Positions 18,277 to 26,220 of a stretch of 64,000 nucleotides of DNA are shown here, one piece after another (the first letter of the stretch is position 1; the number at the start of each line of letters is the position of its first letter). The notes below the pieces were generated by a model. The model worked only from the letters and a program-made list of their open reading frames with translations, was not told where the DNA came from and made no database searches. The stretch comes from Anaerolineales bacterium (GTDB taxonomy: Bacteria; Chloroflexota; Anaerolineae; 4572-78; J111): the NCBI GenBank assembly GCA_020634935.1, contig JACKAT010000014.1, positions 1 to 64,000 of the forward strand. Direction: 5' to 3'. Both the position numbers and the translations under genes were made by a program.

Positions 18277-19029
18277 TCAATCCTGTAAGCGCTCGCAATC
18301 GGAAATTCTGCCCAACACCACTAAAATATCATTCTCTTTGATGACCTGGTCCGCGCCGGGAGATACAATCACATCATTGCCGCGTTTGATGGCGATGACC
18401 GAAATACCGTAGTGCGCCCGCACCTGTGACTCCATCAGCGACCGGCCAATAAACTGCTCCGGCGCCACAATTTCCACTACACCCGTATCGTGACTGAGTT
18501 GAAGAAAGTCTACAAAATCGATAGCCGACAACCGCCGGGCCAAGCGTACACCGGCTTCGTGTTCAGGCAGGATGACTTCATCGGCTCCGACGCGCTGCAA
18601 TATTTCTTGTTGGGTGACGGTGCGGGCTTTGCTGATTACCCGCCGTACACCCAATTTGCGTAGATTCACCGTAGCCAATAAGTTCGCCTCAAACACTGAG
18701 CCAGTACAGACGATACCCGTATCGAAAGAGTCGGCCCCCACCTCGCGCAGCGCGTCGATATCGGTCGCATCCATTTGAACTACGTGCGGCAGTAAATTGG
18801 CCACTTGCTGAACTCGCTTTTTGTCCAGATCGATCGCCAGGACTTCGTGGTTGTAGGCGGTCAAAGCCATGGCCAGGCTGGTGCCAAACCGCCCCAAGCC
18901 AATGATGATAAATTCGTGGCGACTGTTGGCATTGCCGCTCCGAGTTAATCGAGGGCGACGATCTGATCGAAATAGGGTTTTTACGTTATCGACGATACGA
19001 TTTACCAATGAGGAGTTTTGATTGCTCAT
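18277..19029 (-). CDS. ktrA: Ktr-type potassium uptake regulatory subunit
   Basis: Single RCK protein of 250 residues: a ~38-residue basic, Ser/Asn-rich N-terminal extension, then a Rossmann domain with IIGLGRFGTS (about 42-51) and AIDLDKKRV for NAD(H)/ATP, then an RCK-C domain ending in ENDILVVLGRISDCERLQD. One RCK pair in place of two marks it as KtrA-like and distinct from the TrkA at 15385. It follows the channel gene by 15 bases on the same strand, so the pair is an operon. The long N-terminal extension is unusual for KtrA. Confidence 0.92.
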   Translation of the reverse strand: MSNQNSSLVNRIVDNVKTLFRSDRRPRLTRSGNANSRHEFIIIGLGRFGTSLAMALTAYNHEVLAIDLDKKRVQQVANLLPHVVQMDATDIDALREVGADSFDTGIVCTGSVFEANLLATVNLRKLGVRRVISKARTVTQQEILQRVGADEVILPEHEAGVRLARRLSAIDFVDFLQLSHDTGVVEIVAPEQFIGRSLMESQVRAHYGISVIAIKRGNDVIVSPGADQVIKENDILVVLGRISDCERLQD

Positions 19030-19044
19030 GAAATTTAGTTTGCC

Positions 19045-20427
19045 TTACCCAATAATGATCTTTTCTTCCGGAAAATGAACTAATGATCGCCGGTGCCGCT
19101 GGGCCAGAGCCACAACTAACGTCAACGGGCCTAATCGGCCCCAAAACATGGTAAAGATAATTAACAATCGACTTACCACGCCCAGACTACTGGTGATCCC
19201 CAAAGAATAGCCAGTATTTGAAAAGGCGCTGATGACTTCAAATCCCAGCGGGAAAATGCGCCCCTGTTCCAATATGGCCAAAAGAAGGGTGACCACCACC
19301 ACTAAAATGGTCGAGACGGTCATAATGGCGACGGCTTTGGTGACGGTCTCCAGCGGTAATGAGCGCTCCAGAAACCGAATATCTTCATGACCGCGTACAT
19401 TTGAAATTAGGGTAATTAAGACTACCGCCACCGTCGTCAGGCCCACCCCTCCGCCCATTGAGGCCGGCGCGCCGCCAATAAACATCCAAATCACAATAAC
19501 AAACTGGCTAGCCTCGCCTAAGTCGGCCATGGGGATCAGGGTAATGCCAGCGGTCCGGCTAGAAACCGCTGTAAAAAAGGCCAGCCACCACCGATCGCTG
19601 GTTGACAGCAGCGACAGCGCGTGGCCCTGCACAAACGTCTCATCGATCATAATGATAAATGTGCCCATGATCGTCAGGATGATGGTAAAGGGTAAGACGA
19701 GGCGAGTGTGTAAAGACAGCCGTCGGTCTCTAGGCCACTGGATCAGGTCATAGATTACGGTCACGCCTAAGGTGCCAATCGTAATTAAAAAACACAAAAC
19801 GGTGAGGGTGATCGGATTGTGGCGGGCTGCCAGTAGGATAGGATCGTCAAAGCTGTGAAACAGATCAAATCCGGCGTTGCAGAAGGCTGACACAGAGTGA
19901 AAGATGGAATAGTACACAGCCTGTCGCCAATCCATCACCTGCACCCACTGGCTAAAAAGCACGATAGCGCCAATGAATTCAATCATTAATGTAATTTGAA
20001 TAACCCGCCAGGCTAAACCAATAATGCCATGCCCTTCTTCGACTCCCAAGTTTTGCCGCAGCAAACTCCGCTCGTAAAAGGTGACGTGCCGTCCAATCAG
20101 GCGAAACAGCGCGATCGACAAAATAATAAAGCCCATACCGCCGACTTGCATCAGTAACAAGATCACAATTTCGCCGAATAAAGAAAAAGTCGCTTCCGTA
20201 CTGACCACGCCTAATCCGGTCACCGTCGTGGCGGAGGTCGAGGTAAAAAGCGCGTCAAGCCAACTGATGGAGCCGGGGCCTTCAGTAGCTAGCGGCAGCG
20301 CGAGTAAAAACGACCCGATTAAGATGATCACCGCAAAGCCAAAGATTAAAATTTTGGCCCCTAAGGTAGATGGCGCTTTCTTGGGATTCTCTAAGGTATA
20401 TTGTCTTATTTGGCGATAATTTATCAT
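19045..20427 (-). CDS. ktrB: Ktr-type potassium channel subunit
   Basis: Membrane potassium translocator of the TrkH/KtrB superfamily, 460 residues. Filter loops include TSTSATTVTGLGVV, SVSAFCNAGFDLF, AVSSRTAGITLIP and SAFSNTGYSLGI, each with the conserved glycine, and GGAPASMGGGVGLTT. A cytoplasmic N-terminus (RQIRQYTLENPKKAPSTLGAK) precedes the first helix, as in KtrB. It forms an operon with the RCK gene downstream. It is only distantly similar to the TrkH at 16817, so the window holds two separate potassium systems. Confidence 0.93.
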   Translation of the reverse strand: MINYRQIRQYTLENPKKAPSTLGAKILIFGFAVIILIGSFLLALPLATEGPGSISWLDALFTSTSATTVTGLGVVSTEATFSLFGEIVILLLMQVGGMGFIILSIALFRLIGRHVTFYERSLLRQNLGVEEGHGIIGLAWRVIQITLMIEFIGAIVLFSQWVQVMDWRQAVYYSIFHSVSAFCNAGFDLFHSFDDPILLAARHNPITLTVLCFLITIGTLGVTVIYDLIQWPRDRRLSLHTRLVLPFTIILTIMGTFIIMIDETFVQGHALSLLSTSDRWWLAFFTAVSSRTAGITLIPMADLGEASQFVIVIWMFIGGAPASMGGGVGLTTVAVVLITLISNVRGHEDIRFLERSLPLETVTKAVAIMTVSTILVVVVTLLLAILEQGRIFPLGFEVISAFSNTGYSLGITSSLGVVSRLLIIFTMFWGRLGPLTLVVALAQRHRRSLVHFPEEKIIIG

Positions 20428-20533
20428 CGGAGTGACTCGTTAACGTGTAGGGGCATTCTATCACAAAATAGCCGGGTAGGGTAACAAAAGCACCGGGTTA
20501 ACTCAATGGAAAAGCCAATCAATTTCCTTAAAT

Positions 20534-20562
20534 TTGCAAAATAAAACGGATTTGATTATAAT
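20534..20562 (+). promoter_or_regulatory. Putative promoter of rplS
   Basis: TTGCAA (20534-20539), 17-base spacer, TATAAT (20557-20562). Transcription would begin near 20569, ahead of a strong hairpin and about 108 bases before rplS. Confidence 0.6.
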
Positions 20563-20577
20563 TCAATTTCGTGTTGC

Positions 20578-20602
20578 GGGCACAAGCTTTGTGCCCCTTT
20601 TT
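20578..20602 (+). terminator. Leader terminator (possible attenuator) ahead of rplS
   Basis: GGGCACAA (20578-20585) and TTGTGCCC (20589-20596) form an 8-bp perfect stem with a 3-base loop, then C and five T. It sits between the putative rplS promoter and the gene, so most transcripts from that promoter could stop here. It could also end transcripts from elsewhere, but no plus-strand gene lies just upstream. Confidence 0.7.
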
Positions 20603-20677
20603 AATGAAAAAATTCGGAACCAAACGGCTTTGACAAAGCATTAAATTGCTGGCTTCTGTCTGTACTAGAGGTGTAAA

Positions 20678-21031
20678 ATGGCTCATGCAATCGACTTAAT
20701 TCAGTCTGTAGAACAATTAATAGAGGATAGGCCGCGTTTGCGCATTGGCGACACGGTCAATGTCCACGTCCGCATTGTTGAAGGTAACCGGGAGCGGATC
20801 CAGGTCTTTCAAGGCATCGTTATTGCGATGGGTGGCAGCGGAATCAATAAAACCTTTACCGTCCGCCGTATCGCCGCTCACGGTGTTGGGGTAGAGCGCA
20901 AGTTTCTCTATCATTCTCCCCGTCTCGATAAAATCGAGGTACTCCGGCATGCTAAAATTCGCCGGGCAAAACTTTATTACCTACGCGGACGTACCGGTAA
21001 ATCGGCCCGCCTCAAAGAAAAGCGGATATAA
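20678..21031 (+). CDS. rplS: 50S ribosomal protein L19
   Basis: Large-subunit protein at the 30S-50S interface, 117 residues as expected. The typical core is clear: PRLRIGDTVNVHVRIVEGNRERIQVFQGIVI, then FTVRRIAAHGVGVERKF and the basic KIEVLRHAKIRRAKLYYLRGRTGKSARLKEK tail. ATG 20678 follows AGAGGTG. It is separated from trmD by the potassium genes. The leader holds a candidate attenuator, and a long palindrome lies just downstream within rnhB. Confidence 0.98.
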   Translation: MAHAIDLIQSVEQLIEDRPRLRIGDTVNVHVRIVEGNRERIQVFQGIVIAMGGSGINKTFTVRRIAAHGVGVERKFLYHSPRLDKIEVLRHAKIRRAKLYYLRGRTGKSARLKEKRI

Positions 21032-21085
21032 CGGCAGACCCCCTTCTCAGGAAGGATAGTTAGTTATCGGTCGATCACCATTCCT

Positions 21086-21745
21086 GTGATAAATAAAGCG
21101 CCACAATCCAAAGAAGATAATGGACCTATTCCCCATTTACAAAAAGAGATAGCCCTGCTTAAGCAGGGCTATCGTTTTGTTGCCGGCTTAGATGAAGCCG
21201 GCCGCGGCGCTTGGGCCGGGCCGGTAGTTGCAGCCGCCGTGATTTTACCTTTAGACCAACCTGACCTGGCCGCTCATCTGGCCGGCCTGCGTGACTCAAA
21301 AATACTTACCCCCAACCAACGAGAGCGATGGTTCGATCAGATTCACAGCGTAGCTATCGCCGCGGTGGCCGGGGCGGCTTCGGCCGAGTTGGTCGATACC
21401 CTCAATGTGGTTGGCGCGACTCGCTACGCGATGGAGCAGGCTCTCGCCCGTTTGCCAATCAACCCGGAGTGTCTACTGCTGGATCATATCAAGCTGCCTG
21501 CAATCGATCTACCGCAAGAGGCCTTTCCAAAAGCCGATAACATCTCGCTTAGCGTCGCGGCGGCTTCGGTGATCGCCAAGGTGACGCGAGACCGGCTTAT
21601 GGCTGAATACCATCTCATTTATCCTGATTATGCTTTCGACCGGCACAAAGGGTATGGCACTCAGACTCACCGGACGGCGCTGGCGCAGCATGGCCCCTGT
21701 GCCCTTCACCGAATGAGTTTCGCGCCTCTGCGGGGATTATTCTAG
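21086..21745 (+). CDS. rnhB: Ribonuclease HII
   Basis: Cuts the RNA strand of RNA-DNA hybrids and single ribonucleotides in DNA. 219 residues. The active-site start VAGLDEAGRGAWAGPVVAAAVIL gives the first Asp and Glu; further family blocks are LRDSKILTPNQRE, DHIKLP and SVAAASVIAKVTRDRLM, with the late YPDYAFDRHKGYGT. The GTG at 21086 has no good ribosome site; the gene may be translated after rplS. A perfect 26-bp palindrome lies in codons ~21-29. The last nine bases overlap the convergent M20 peptidase gene. Confidence 0.95.
   Translation: MINKAPQSKEDNGPIPHLQKEIALLKQGYRFVAGLDEAGRGAWAGPVVAAAVILPLDQPDLAAHLAGLRDSKILTPNQRERWFDQIHSVAIAAVAGAASAELVDTLNVVGATRYAMEQALARLPINPECLLLDHIKLPAIDLPQEAFPKADNISLSVAAASVIAKVTRDRLMAEYHLIYPDYAFDRHKGYGTQTHRTALAQHGPCALHRMSFAPLRGLF
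21148..21180 (+). terminator. Perfect palindrome plus T-rich tail inside rnhB
   Basis: GATAGCCCTGCTT (21148-21160) is followed directly by its exact reverse complement (21161-21173) and then GTTTTGTT. By form this is a terminator hairpin about 116 bases after the rplS stop, but it lies inside the coding sequence for IALLKQGYRF of rnhB. It may limit read-through from rplS into rnhB. Confidence 0.45.
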
Positions 21746-22870
21746 CTGCATTATAAGCTCGGCCAGTAAGGCGGCACGTAATGGTAGGGCGTCGAGGACC
21801 GTATACTCGGTTAGGGCATGCGCGCCGCCGCCCAACGACCCCAATCCATCTAACGTCGGCACGCCCAAAGCGGCCACCAGATTACCGTCGCTGCCGCCGC
21901 CGGAGCTAAATTTTTCAACAGTAAAGCCTAAATCTTCGGCAATGGTTTGGGCCTGACGAAACAGGGCCAAGCCCTGGGGGGTTTCTTCAAAGGGGCCTCG
22001 GGTTATTCCGCCGGTAATTTTAAGCTGCGCGCCGGGTAAGTGGGGCTGCAATCCCAATATTTTTTGGCTAACGGCCTCTCCATCAGCCTGGCTGGTTACA
22101 CGCAGATCGATTTCAGCGGTCGCCCGGGCGGCAATCACATTCGGCCGTTCGCCGCCGGAGATAACCCCGACATTCACTGTAATTCCTCGCTCGAAATCAG
22201 ACATGGCGTGCAGGCTTTGAATTTGGCGAGCCAGCTCTTCGATAGCGCTGACGCCTTTGTGAGGCTCAACTCCGGCATGGGCCGATACCCCCGTAACGAC
22301 CAACCGAAAGCGACCAACGCCTTTACGAGAGGTAGTCAACACGGACTGATTATGCGCCCCTTCCAACACAAAGCAGCGGCGGCTTCTTTTTCCTTCCGCC
22401 TCAATTATCGATCGCGAGGTGGAGCTGCCGACTTCTTCATCGCTGGTGAGTAGAAACACCACTTTGTATTGGGGTTGTAACTGAAAATGCTGGAGAGCCT
22501 TCAGGGCAAAGAGACCGATGAGCGTACCCCCTTTCATATCATGCACACCCGGCCCGCAGCCGCGACCATTTTCGATGGTGAACGGCCGCTGCCGGGCCTC
22601 GTCCGGGGGCCAGACGGTGTCGAGGTGGCATAGAATCAGAATCTGCTCGTCGCCCTGACCGTAAGTTAGGCGGTAATGATCGCCCATTTGCGGCTGGGGG
22701 TAGGTATCAGCCACGACGGCCCCGGCCTCGACAAAAGCCTGGATCACCATCCGGCCCATTGTATCAACTGCTGCTTTTTGAAACGTGGGCGAGTCGTGAT
22801 TAACCCATTGAGCTAATAGGGCAACCATCGCCGGCTGCTGGCTTCTTAAATAATCTAAAATCTGGCTCAT
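21737..22870 (-). CDS. M20-family zinc metallopeptidase (carboxypeptidase G2-like)
   Basis: 377 residues, cytoplasmic, no signal peptide. The metal-binding blocks are clear: LILCHLDTVWP (His and Asp with the bridging region), GPGVHDMKGG, LLTSDEEVGS (general base Glu and metal Glu), LEGAHN and the C-terminal GGGAHALTEY. The lid domain contains GVSAHAGVEPHKGVSAIEEL, typical of glutamate carboxypeptidases and ArgE/DapE relatives. Likely reaction: removal of a C-terminal or acylated amino acid from a small peptide or amide; the substrate cannot be read from sequence. Its ATG overlaps the stop of the GNAT gene by four bases (ATGA), so the two are translated together. Confidence 0.9.
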   Translation of the reverse strand: MSQILDYLRSQQPAMVALLAQWVNHDSPTFQKAAVDTMGRMVIQAFVEAGAVVADTYPQPQMGDHYRLTYGQGDEQILILCHLDTVWPPDEARQRPFTIENGRGCGPGVHDMKGGTLIGLFALKALQHFQLQPQYKVVFLLTSDEEVGSSTSRSIIEAEGKRSRRCFVLEGAHNQSVLTTSRKGVGRFRLVVTGVSAHAGVEPHKGVSAIEELARQIQSLHAMSDFERGITVNVGVISGGERPNVIAARATAEIDLRVTSQADGEAVSQKILGLQPHLPGAQLKITGGITRGPFEETPQGLALFRQAQTIAEDLGFTVEKFSSGGGSDGNLVAALGVPTLDGLGSLGGGAHALTEYTVLDALPLRAALLAELIMQLE

Positions 22871-23430
22871 GCTTTTATATCGGCGTTGCCTATAGCGCGA
22901 ATATATTCGACCAGGGTGATAATTTGTGTCCCTAAAAATTGGCCGTGGGTCCGGTGAAAGCTAAAACCGTGCCGTTCATAAAATCGGCGTGCTTGTTTAT
23001 TACTCGACTGGACTGAGACAAAACATTGTTCAATATTGGCGCGAGCTAGCGCATCGAAACCTGTTTCTAGTATGGTAGTACCGATAAACATGCTTTGATA
23101 GGCCGGTAAGACATACAAGCGAACCAGTTCAGCTCGAGCCTGAGTGGGATGATAACGGCGTAGGAAATGACCAAAACCAACCACCTCGTCTTCACATTCG
23201 GCAACATAAAACCAGTGACCGTCACTATTGATCGTTGGGGCTAAATTTTCAGGCTTATAAGCTCGTTCTAAAAATTCACGCCGGTTTTCAGGCGCGATGA
23301 TATTATTATAGGTATCATCCCACGTAACCTGAGCCACGTCAGCTATTTTTGATAGGTCGGTCAAGGTGGCAAATCTAACGAGATGCTTTTTTGACATAAC
23401 GATGTCCCTAAATAAAAATTTTTCCTGCAA
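22867..23430 (-). CDS. GNAT-family N-acetyltransferase
   Basis: 187 residues. The GNAT fold shows in VRFATLTDLSKIADVAQVTW, the beta-4 region LVRLYVLPAYQSMFIGTTIL (acetyl-CoA loop, somewhat degenerate R/Q-x-x-G-x-G/A) and CFVSVQSSNKQARRFYERHGFSF. The start is read as TTG 23430 because a full AGGAGG lies five bases upstream; the ATG at 23397 has only AGGGAC. Overlaps the downstream M20 peptidase gene by ATGA, which suggests that the acetyltransferase and the deacylating peptidase act on related amino compounds. Confidence 0.85.
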   Translation of the reverse strand: MQEKFLFRDIVMSKKHLVRFATLTDLSKIADVAQVTWDDTYNNIIAPENRREFLERAYKPENLAPTINSDGHWFYVAECEDEVVGFGHFLRRYHPTQARAELVRLYVLPAYQSMFIGTTILETGFDALARANIEQCFVSVQSSNKQARRFYERHGFSFHRTHGQFLGTQIITLVEYIRAIGNADIKA

Positions 23431-23516
23431 AAGTTCCTCCTAATGCGTTCTTAAATTAGTGTATTAATAGAGGCGTAAAAACAGTTAGAAAGGAACTTGT
23501 AGTAGAGAACTAATGG

Positions 23517-24404
23517 CTATTCGTGTGTAACGCCGTTTACCCAAGAGGAGAAGTCTGAGGTAGTTGGAAGGGATACTCTCTCTATTTTATAAATGTTGGG
23601 TATCTGCGGTTTACTACTTCGAGCAAAGCCAGTCAGTACATAACCGCGTTGAAAGTAGGTTTCAAAAATATCGCGGGTGGACTCGCGCCAACCCCGGGCT
23701 AAAGTGAGATCGACCCGTTTAATCACATTAAGGTCGGGCGGAATTTGGACAAGTAAGACGTTTTCATCCATTTCCAAGTCCGAAGCCACAGGTCGAGGGA
23801 GATCACCATCCCAGGCCGCATAATTTACAATGTGATATTTTTCTTCTTTTAGCCAATCTTCCGAGTCCGGGTGAGGTTTGGTACTTCTAATTCGCTCCCG
23901 GACCCGATCGCTCATTAATTCCCACTCTAATAAGAAGCGATCTGTAGACAATCCAATTTGCAGCGGATTATTGACGGCTCCATAAATATCACGGGCATAA
24001 TGCCGGACAATACCGCCTAGTTTTTCGATGTTCAGACTGGCATTTTTACCCAACAGCGGATCATACGTCCAAACAATAAGATCAATGCCCTGTCGCAGCA
24101 TTTGGTCTCGCTGAGCCAATTTTAGCTTGGTGCCAATGCCCTGGCTTTGGTATTTAGGCAGTACCCCCATCCGCTGCGAAAAAAGATAGAGCTTATTGGC
24201 CGACATCCCCAAATAGCCGTACACAAACCCAACCAGATCCGGCCCAATGTAGGCACCCAACAAAACGCCGCCATTATGGGCTGCCGAAATGAGTTGGGTG
24301 TAAGGAAAAACCATTAAATCAGTAAAGCCCCAAGTGGCTCGCTGGATCTCGTGGCATTTTCGTAAATCTGTTAACGTGTTGATAGGACGGATTTTAATTT
24401 CCAC
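23517..24404 (-). CDS. Predicted GNAT-superfamily acetyltransferase (COG3375-like)
   Basis: 295 residues starting at a GTG with AAGGGGTAAGG upstream. The N-terminal half has GNAT elements: IRPINTLTDLRKCHEIQRATWGF, GGVLLGAYIGPDLVGFVYG and the CoA loop MGVLPKYQSQGIGTKLK, then IVWTYDPLLGKNASLNIEKLGG. The C-terminal half (from ~155) is an extension found in this subgroup, with EVLLV-type strands and no known active site. The substrate is unknown. Separate from the neighbouring GNAT gene by an 86-base gap. Confidence 0.85.
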   Translation of the reverse strand: MEIKIRPINTLTDLRKCHEIQRATWGFTDLMVFPYTQLISAAHNGGVLLGAYIGPDLVGFVYGYLGMSANKLYLFSQRMGVLPKYQSQGIGTKLKLAQRDQMLRQGIDLIVWTYDPLLGKNASLNIEKLGGIVRHYARDIYGAVNNPLQIGLSTDRFLLEWELMSDRVRERIRSTKPHPDSEDWLKEEKYHIVNYAAWDGDLPRPVASDLEMDENVLLVQIPPDLNVIKRVDLTLARGWRESTRDIFETYFQRGYVLTGFARSSKPQIPNIYKIERVSLPTTSDFSSWVNGVTHE

Positions 24405-24580
24405 CCTTACCCCTTTTGCAAGTCTAAGTATTAGGCGCGGTTGTCAAGGATACGGTTAAGTATATCATTGTTAAACGCAGGCTGCAAGCGAGTAAAAATA
24501 AGAATTCAGTCTTTTGTGACTATTAGGGCAGATATGTTAGAATTTTTTAAACCAACGCGTTCAATAAGGATAAATTGACT

Positions 24581-25339
24581 ATGGATTTCACAGGAAAACG
24601 TATTTTAATTACTGGAGCCTCGCGAGGCATAGGTCAGGTAACAGCCAGGGCGTTTGCCCAGGCGGGTGGCCGAGTGGCGCTGCATTATCATCAAAATCAG
24701 GCAGCGGCTGAGCAACTACGCACCATGTTACCAGGGGTAGATCATCTGGTTGTTCAGGCCAATATAGCCGATCCTCAAGCGGTAGCCCGGATGGTCGAGC
24801 AGACAATCGCGGTTTTCGGTCAGATCGACATTCTGGTCAACAATGCCGGTATCTATTACGATCACCCCCTGGATGAGACGCCTTATCCTGACTGGCTGCA
24901 AGCCTGGCAAGAAATTATTAACGTCAATTTGATTGGAGCGGCCAATGTAGCTTACTGCGTTGCCCGGCATATGATCGAGCGGCGGGCCGGCCGTATTGTA
25001 AATGTGACCTCACGCGGCGCTTTTCGAGGTGAACCCACAGCAACCGCTTATGGCGCCAGCAAAGCCGGGCTTAATTCATTTAGCCAATCTTTAGCCAAAC
25101 ATCTGGCTCCTTACAATATTTATGTTACCGCTGTAGCTCCCGGCTTTGTGGAAACTGACATGGCGCGCGAGCTGCTTGATTCGCCGCTGGGGGAGTCTAT
25201 TCGGCAGCAAAGCCCGTTTAATCGCGTGGCCAAACCGGAAGAAGTGGCTTATGCCATCTTATTTTTGGCCTCCGAAGGAGCCGAATTTGTCACCGGCGGC
25301 ATCATCGATGTAAATGGGGCCAGTTATTTGCGTTCATAA
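24581..25339 (+). CDS. Short-chain dehydrogenase/reductase, FabG-like
   Basis: 252 residues from ATG 24581, which has AAGGA ten bases upstream; a TTG two codons earlier is less likely. Classical SDR signatures: TGASRGIG for NAD(P) binding near the start, VNNAG in beta-4, the catalytic Ser in VTSRGAF, YGASK (Tyr and Lys), and the C-terminal EEVAYAILFLASEGAEFVTGGIIDVNGA. It is closest in form to 3-oxoacyl-ACP reductase, but many SDRs with other substrates look the same, and no other fatty acid genes are near. Confidence 0.93.
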   Translation: MDFTGKRILITGASRGIGQVTARAFAQAGGRVALHYHQNQAAAEQLRTMLPGVDHLVVQANIADPQAVARMVEQTIAVFGQIDILVNNAGIYYDHPLDETPYPDWLQAWQEIINVNLIGAANVAYCVARHMIERRAGRIVNVTSRGAFRGEPTATAYGASKAGLNSFSQSLAKHLAPYNIYVTAVAPGFVETDMARELLDSPLGESIRQQSPFNRVAKPEEVAYAILFLASEGAEFVTGGIIDVNGASYLRS

Positions 25340-25354
25340 TCAACCGACCCAGAA

Positions 25355-25492
25355 ATGACTATCCGCACCAAACTCATTCTGGCCGGATTAATCGGTGGCC
25401 TGCTCCTTTTCACGACCGGTTACGTTGATGCAGCCTTAATACTACTCACTATTGGTGTATTGGTGATCTGCATTGATATTGGCGATAATTAG
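25355..25492 (+). CDS. Small hydrophobic protein, 45 aa
   Basis: A short ATG frame 15 bases after the SDR stop encodes 45 residues with two hydrophobic stretches (LILAGLIGGLLLF and AALILLTIGVLVICIDIG), that is, a possible two-helix membrane peptide. There is no strong ribosome site, so it would depend on coupling to the SDR gene. Speculative, but the hydrophobic pattern over the full length is not expected by chance. From 25493 to 25876 I see no gene or clear RNA. Confidence 0.35.
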   Translation: MTIRTKLILAGLIGGLLLFTTGYVDAALILLTIGVLVICIDIGDN

Positions 25493-25876
25493 TTACAGTC
25501 GCCTCAGAGGCAGAACAACTATTAGTGATGGTATTTATTCAGCCGATCAGAGATCGACGCTTAACATCGTAATTGCAGCATTGGGTTTCATCTAGGCTTT
25601 CTGTTTAAGCCAAGTGACAATACCTGAATAGTTGCAAATAATTAACACTTCTTCCACGTAATCAGTACTAAATTCATATTGAACTGAACGCATTATTGGG
25701 GGTACAATATTTTTAATTCCTTGTATTTTGCCAATCCGATTACAGGACCATATCTACTCCAACTTAGACAATTGATCTTCGGAGTGCTTACCCGATAAAT
25801 TGTAACTATTATCCGGGTATTTTTTACTTGTTGCCGGCAGTTTACCGGCAGCTATGAAACAGTCGGGAGAGACTCA

Positions 25877-26059
25877 ATGACAAAGAAAACCATTATTTTA
25901 TTTGTAAAAGCTTTTATTATCGGACTAATTCTCAATATTGGGATTCAACAAGCATCAAAGATTGATCAAATTGCCAACAATGATTCGCTTTCAGGTCCTC
26001 AAATTGAACTTCAGACCAATCATACGCCTTTGGTAATTAAAGCCAGCCGTTCCGATTAG
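25877..26059 (+). CDS. Small exported or membrane-anchored protein, 60 aa
   Basis: ATG 25877 follows GGGAGAG with good spacing. Basic start MTKK, then one hydrophobic segment (about 5-23, IILFVKAFIIGLILNIGIQ) and a polar tail of ~36 residues. It could be a signal peptide with a short mature part or a single-helix membrane protein. No family recognised. It faces the converging gdhA gene across a terminator. Confidence 0.5.
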   Translation: MTKKTIILFVKAFIIGLILNIGIQQASKIDQIANNDSLSGPQIELQTNHTPLVIKASRSD

Positions 26060-26158
26060 AGGCCTAATATATTCTCAAAAATAAAGGCTTTGGTAGGACA
26101 AATCCAATCTGTCTTATCCTACCCCGGATTATTGAGATGACCTATTTATCCAAATAAA

Positions 26159-26193
26159 AAGGCGTGCGAGTCTAAAAATAGTTCGCACGCCTT
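26159..26193 (-). terminator. Intrinsic terminator of gdhA
   Basis: An 11-bp stem (AAGGCGTGCGA with TCGCACGCCTT) on the minus strand is followed by TTTATTTG. It begins 28 bases after the gdhA stop. Confidence 0.85.
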
Positions 26194-26220
26194 GTCGTGT
26201 CCGGATACCCCTAACCTAGC

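Noticed and set aside
25493..25876. Riboswitch or structured RNA in the gap before the small protein
   Set aside because: Only weak hairpins such as TTGCCGGCAG...CCGGCAGC; no known riboswitch core could be matched.
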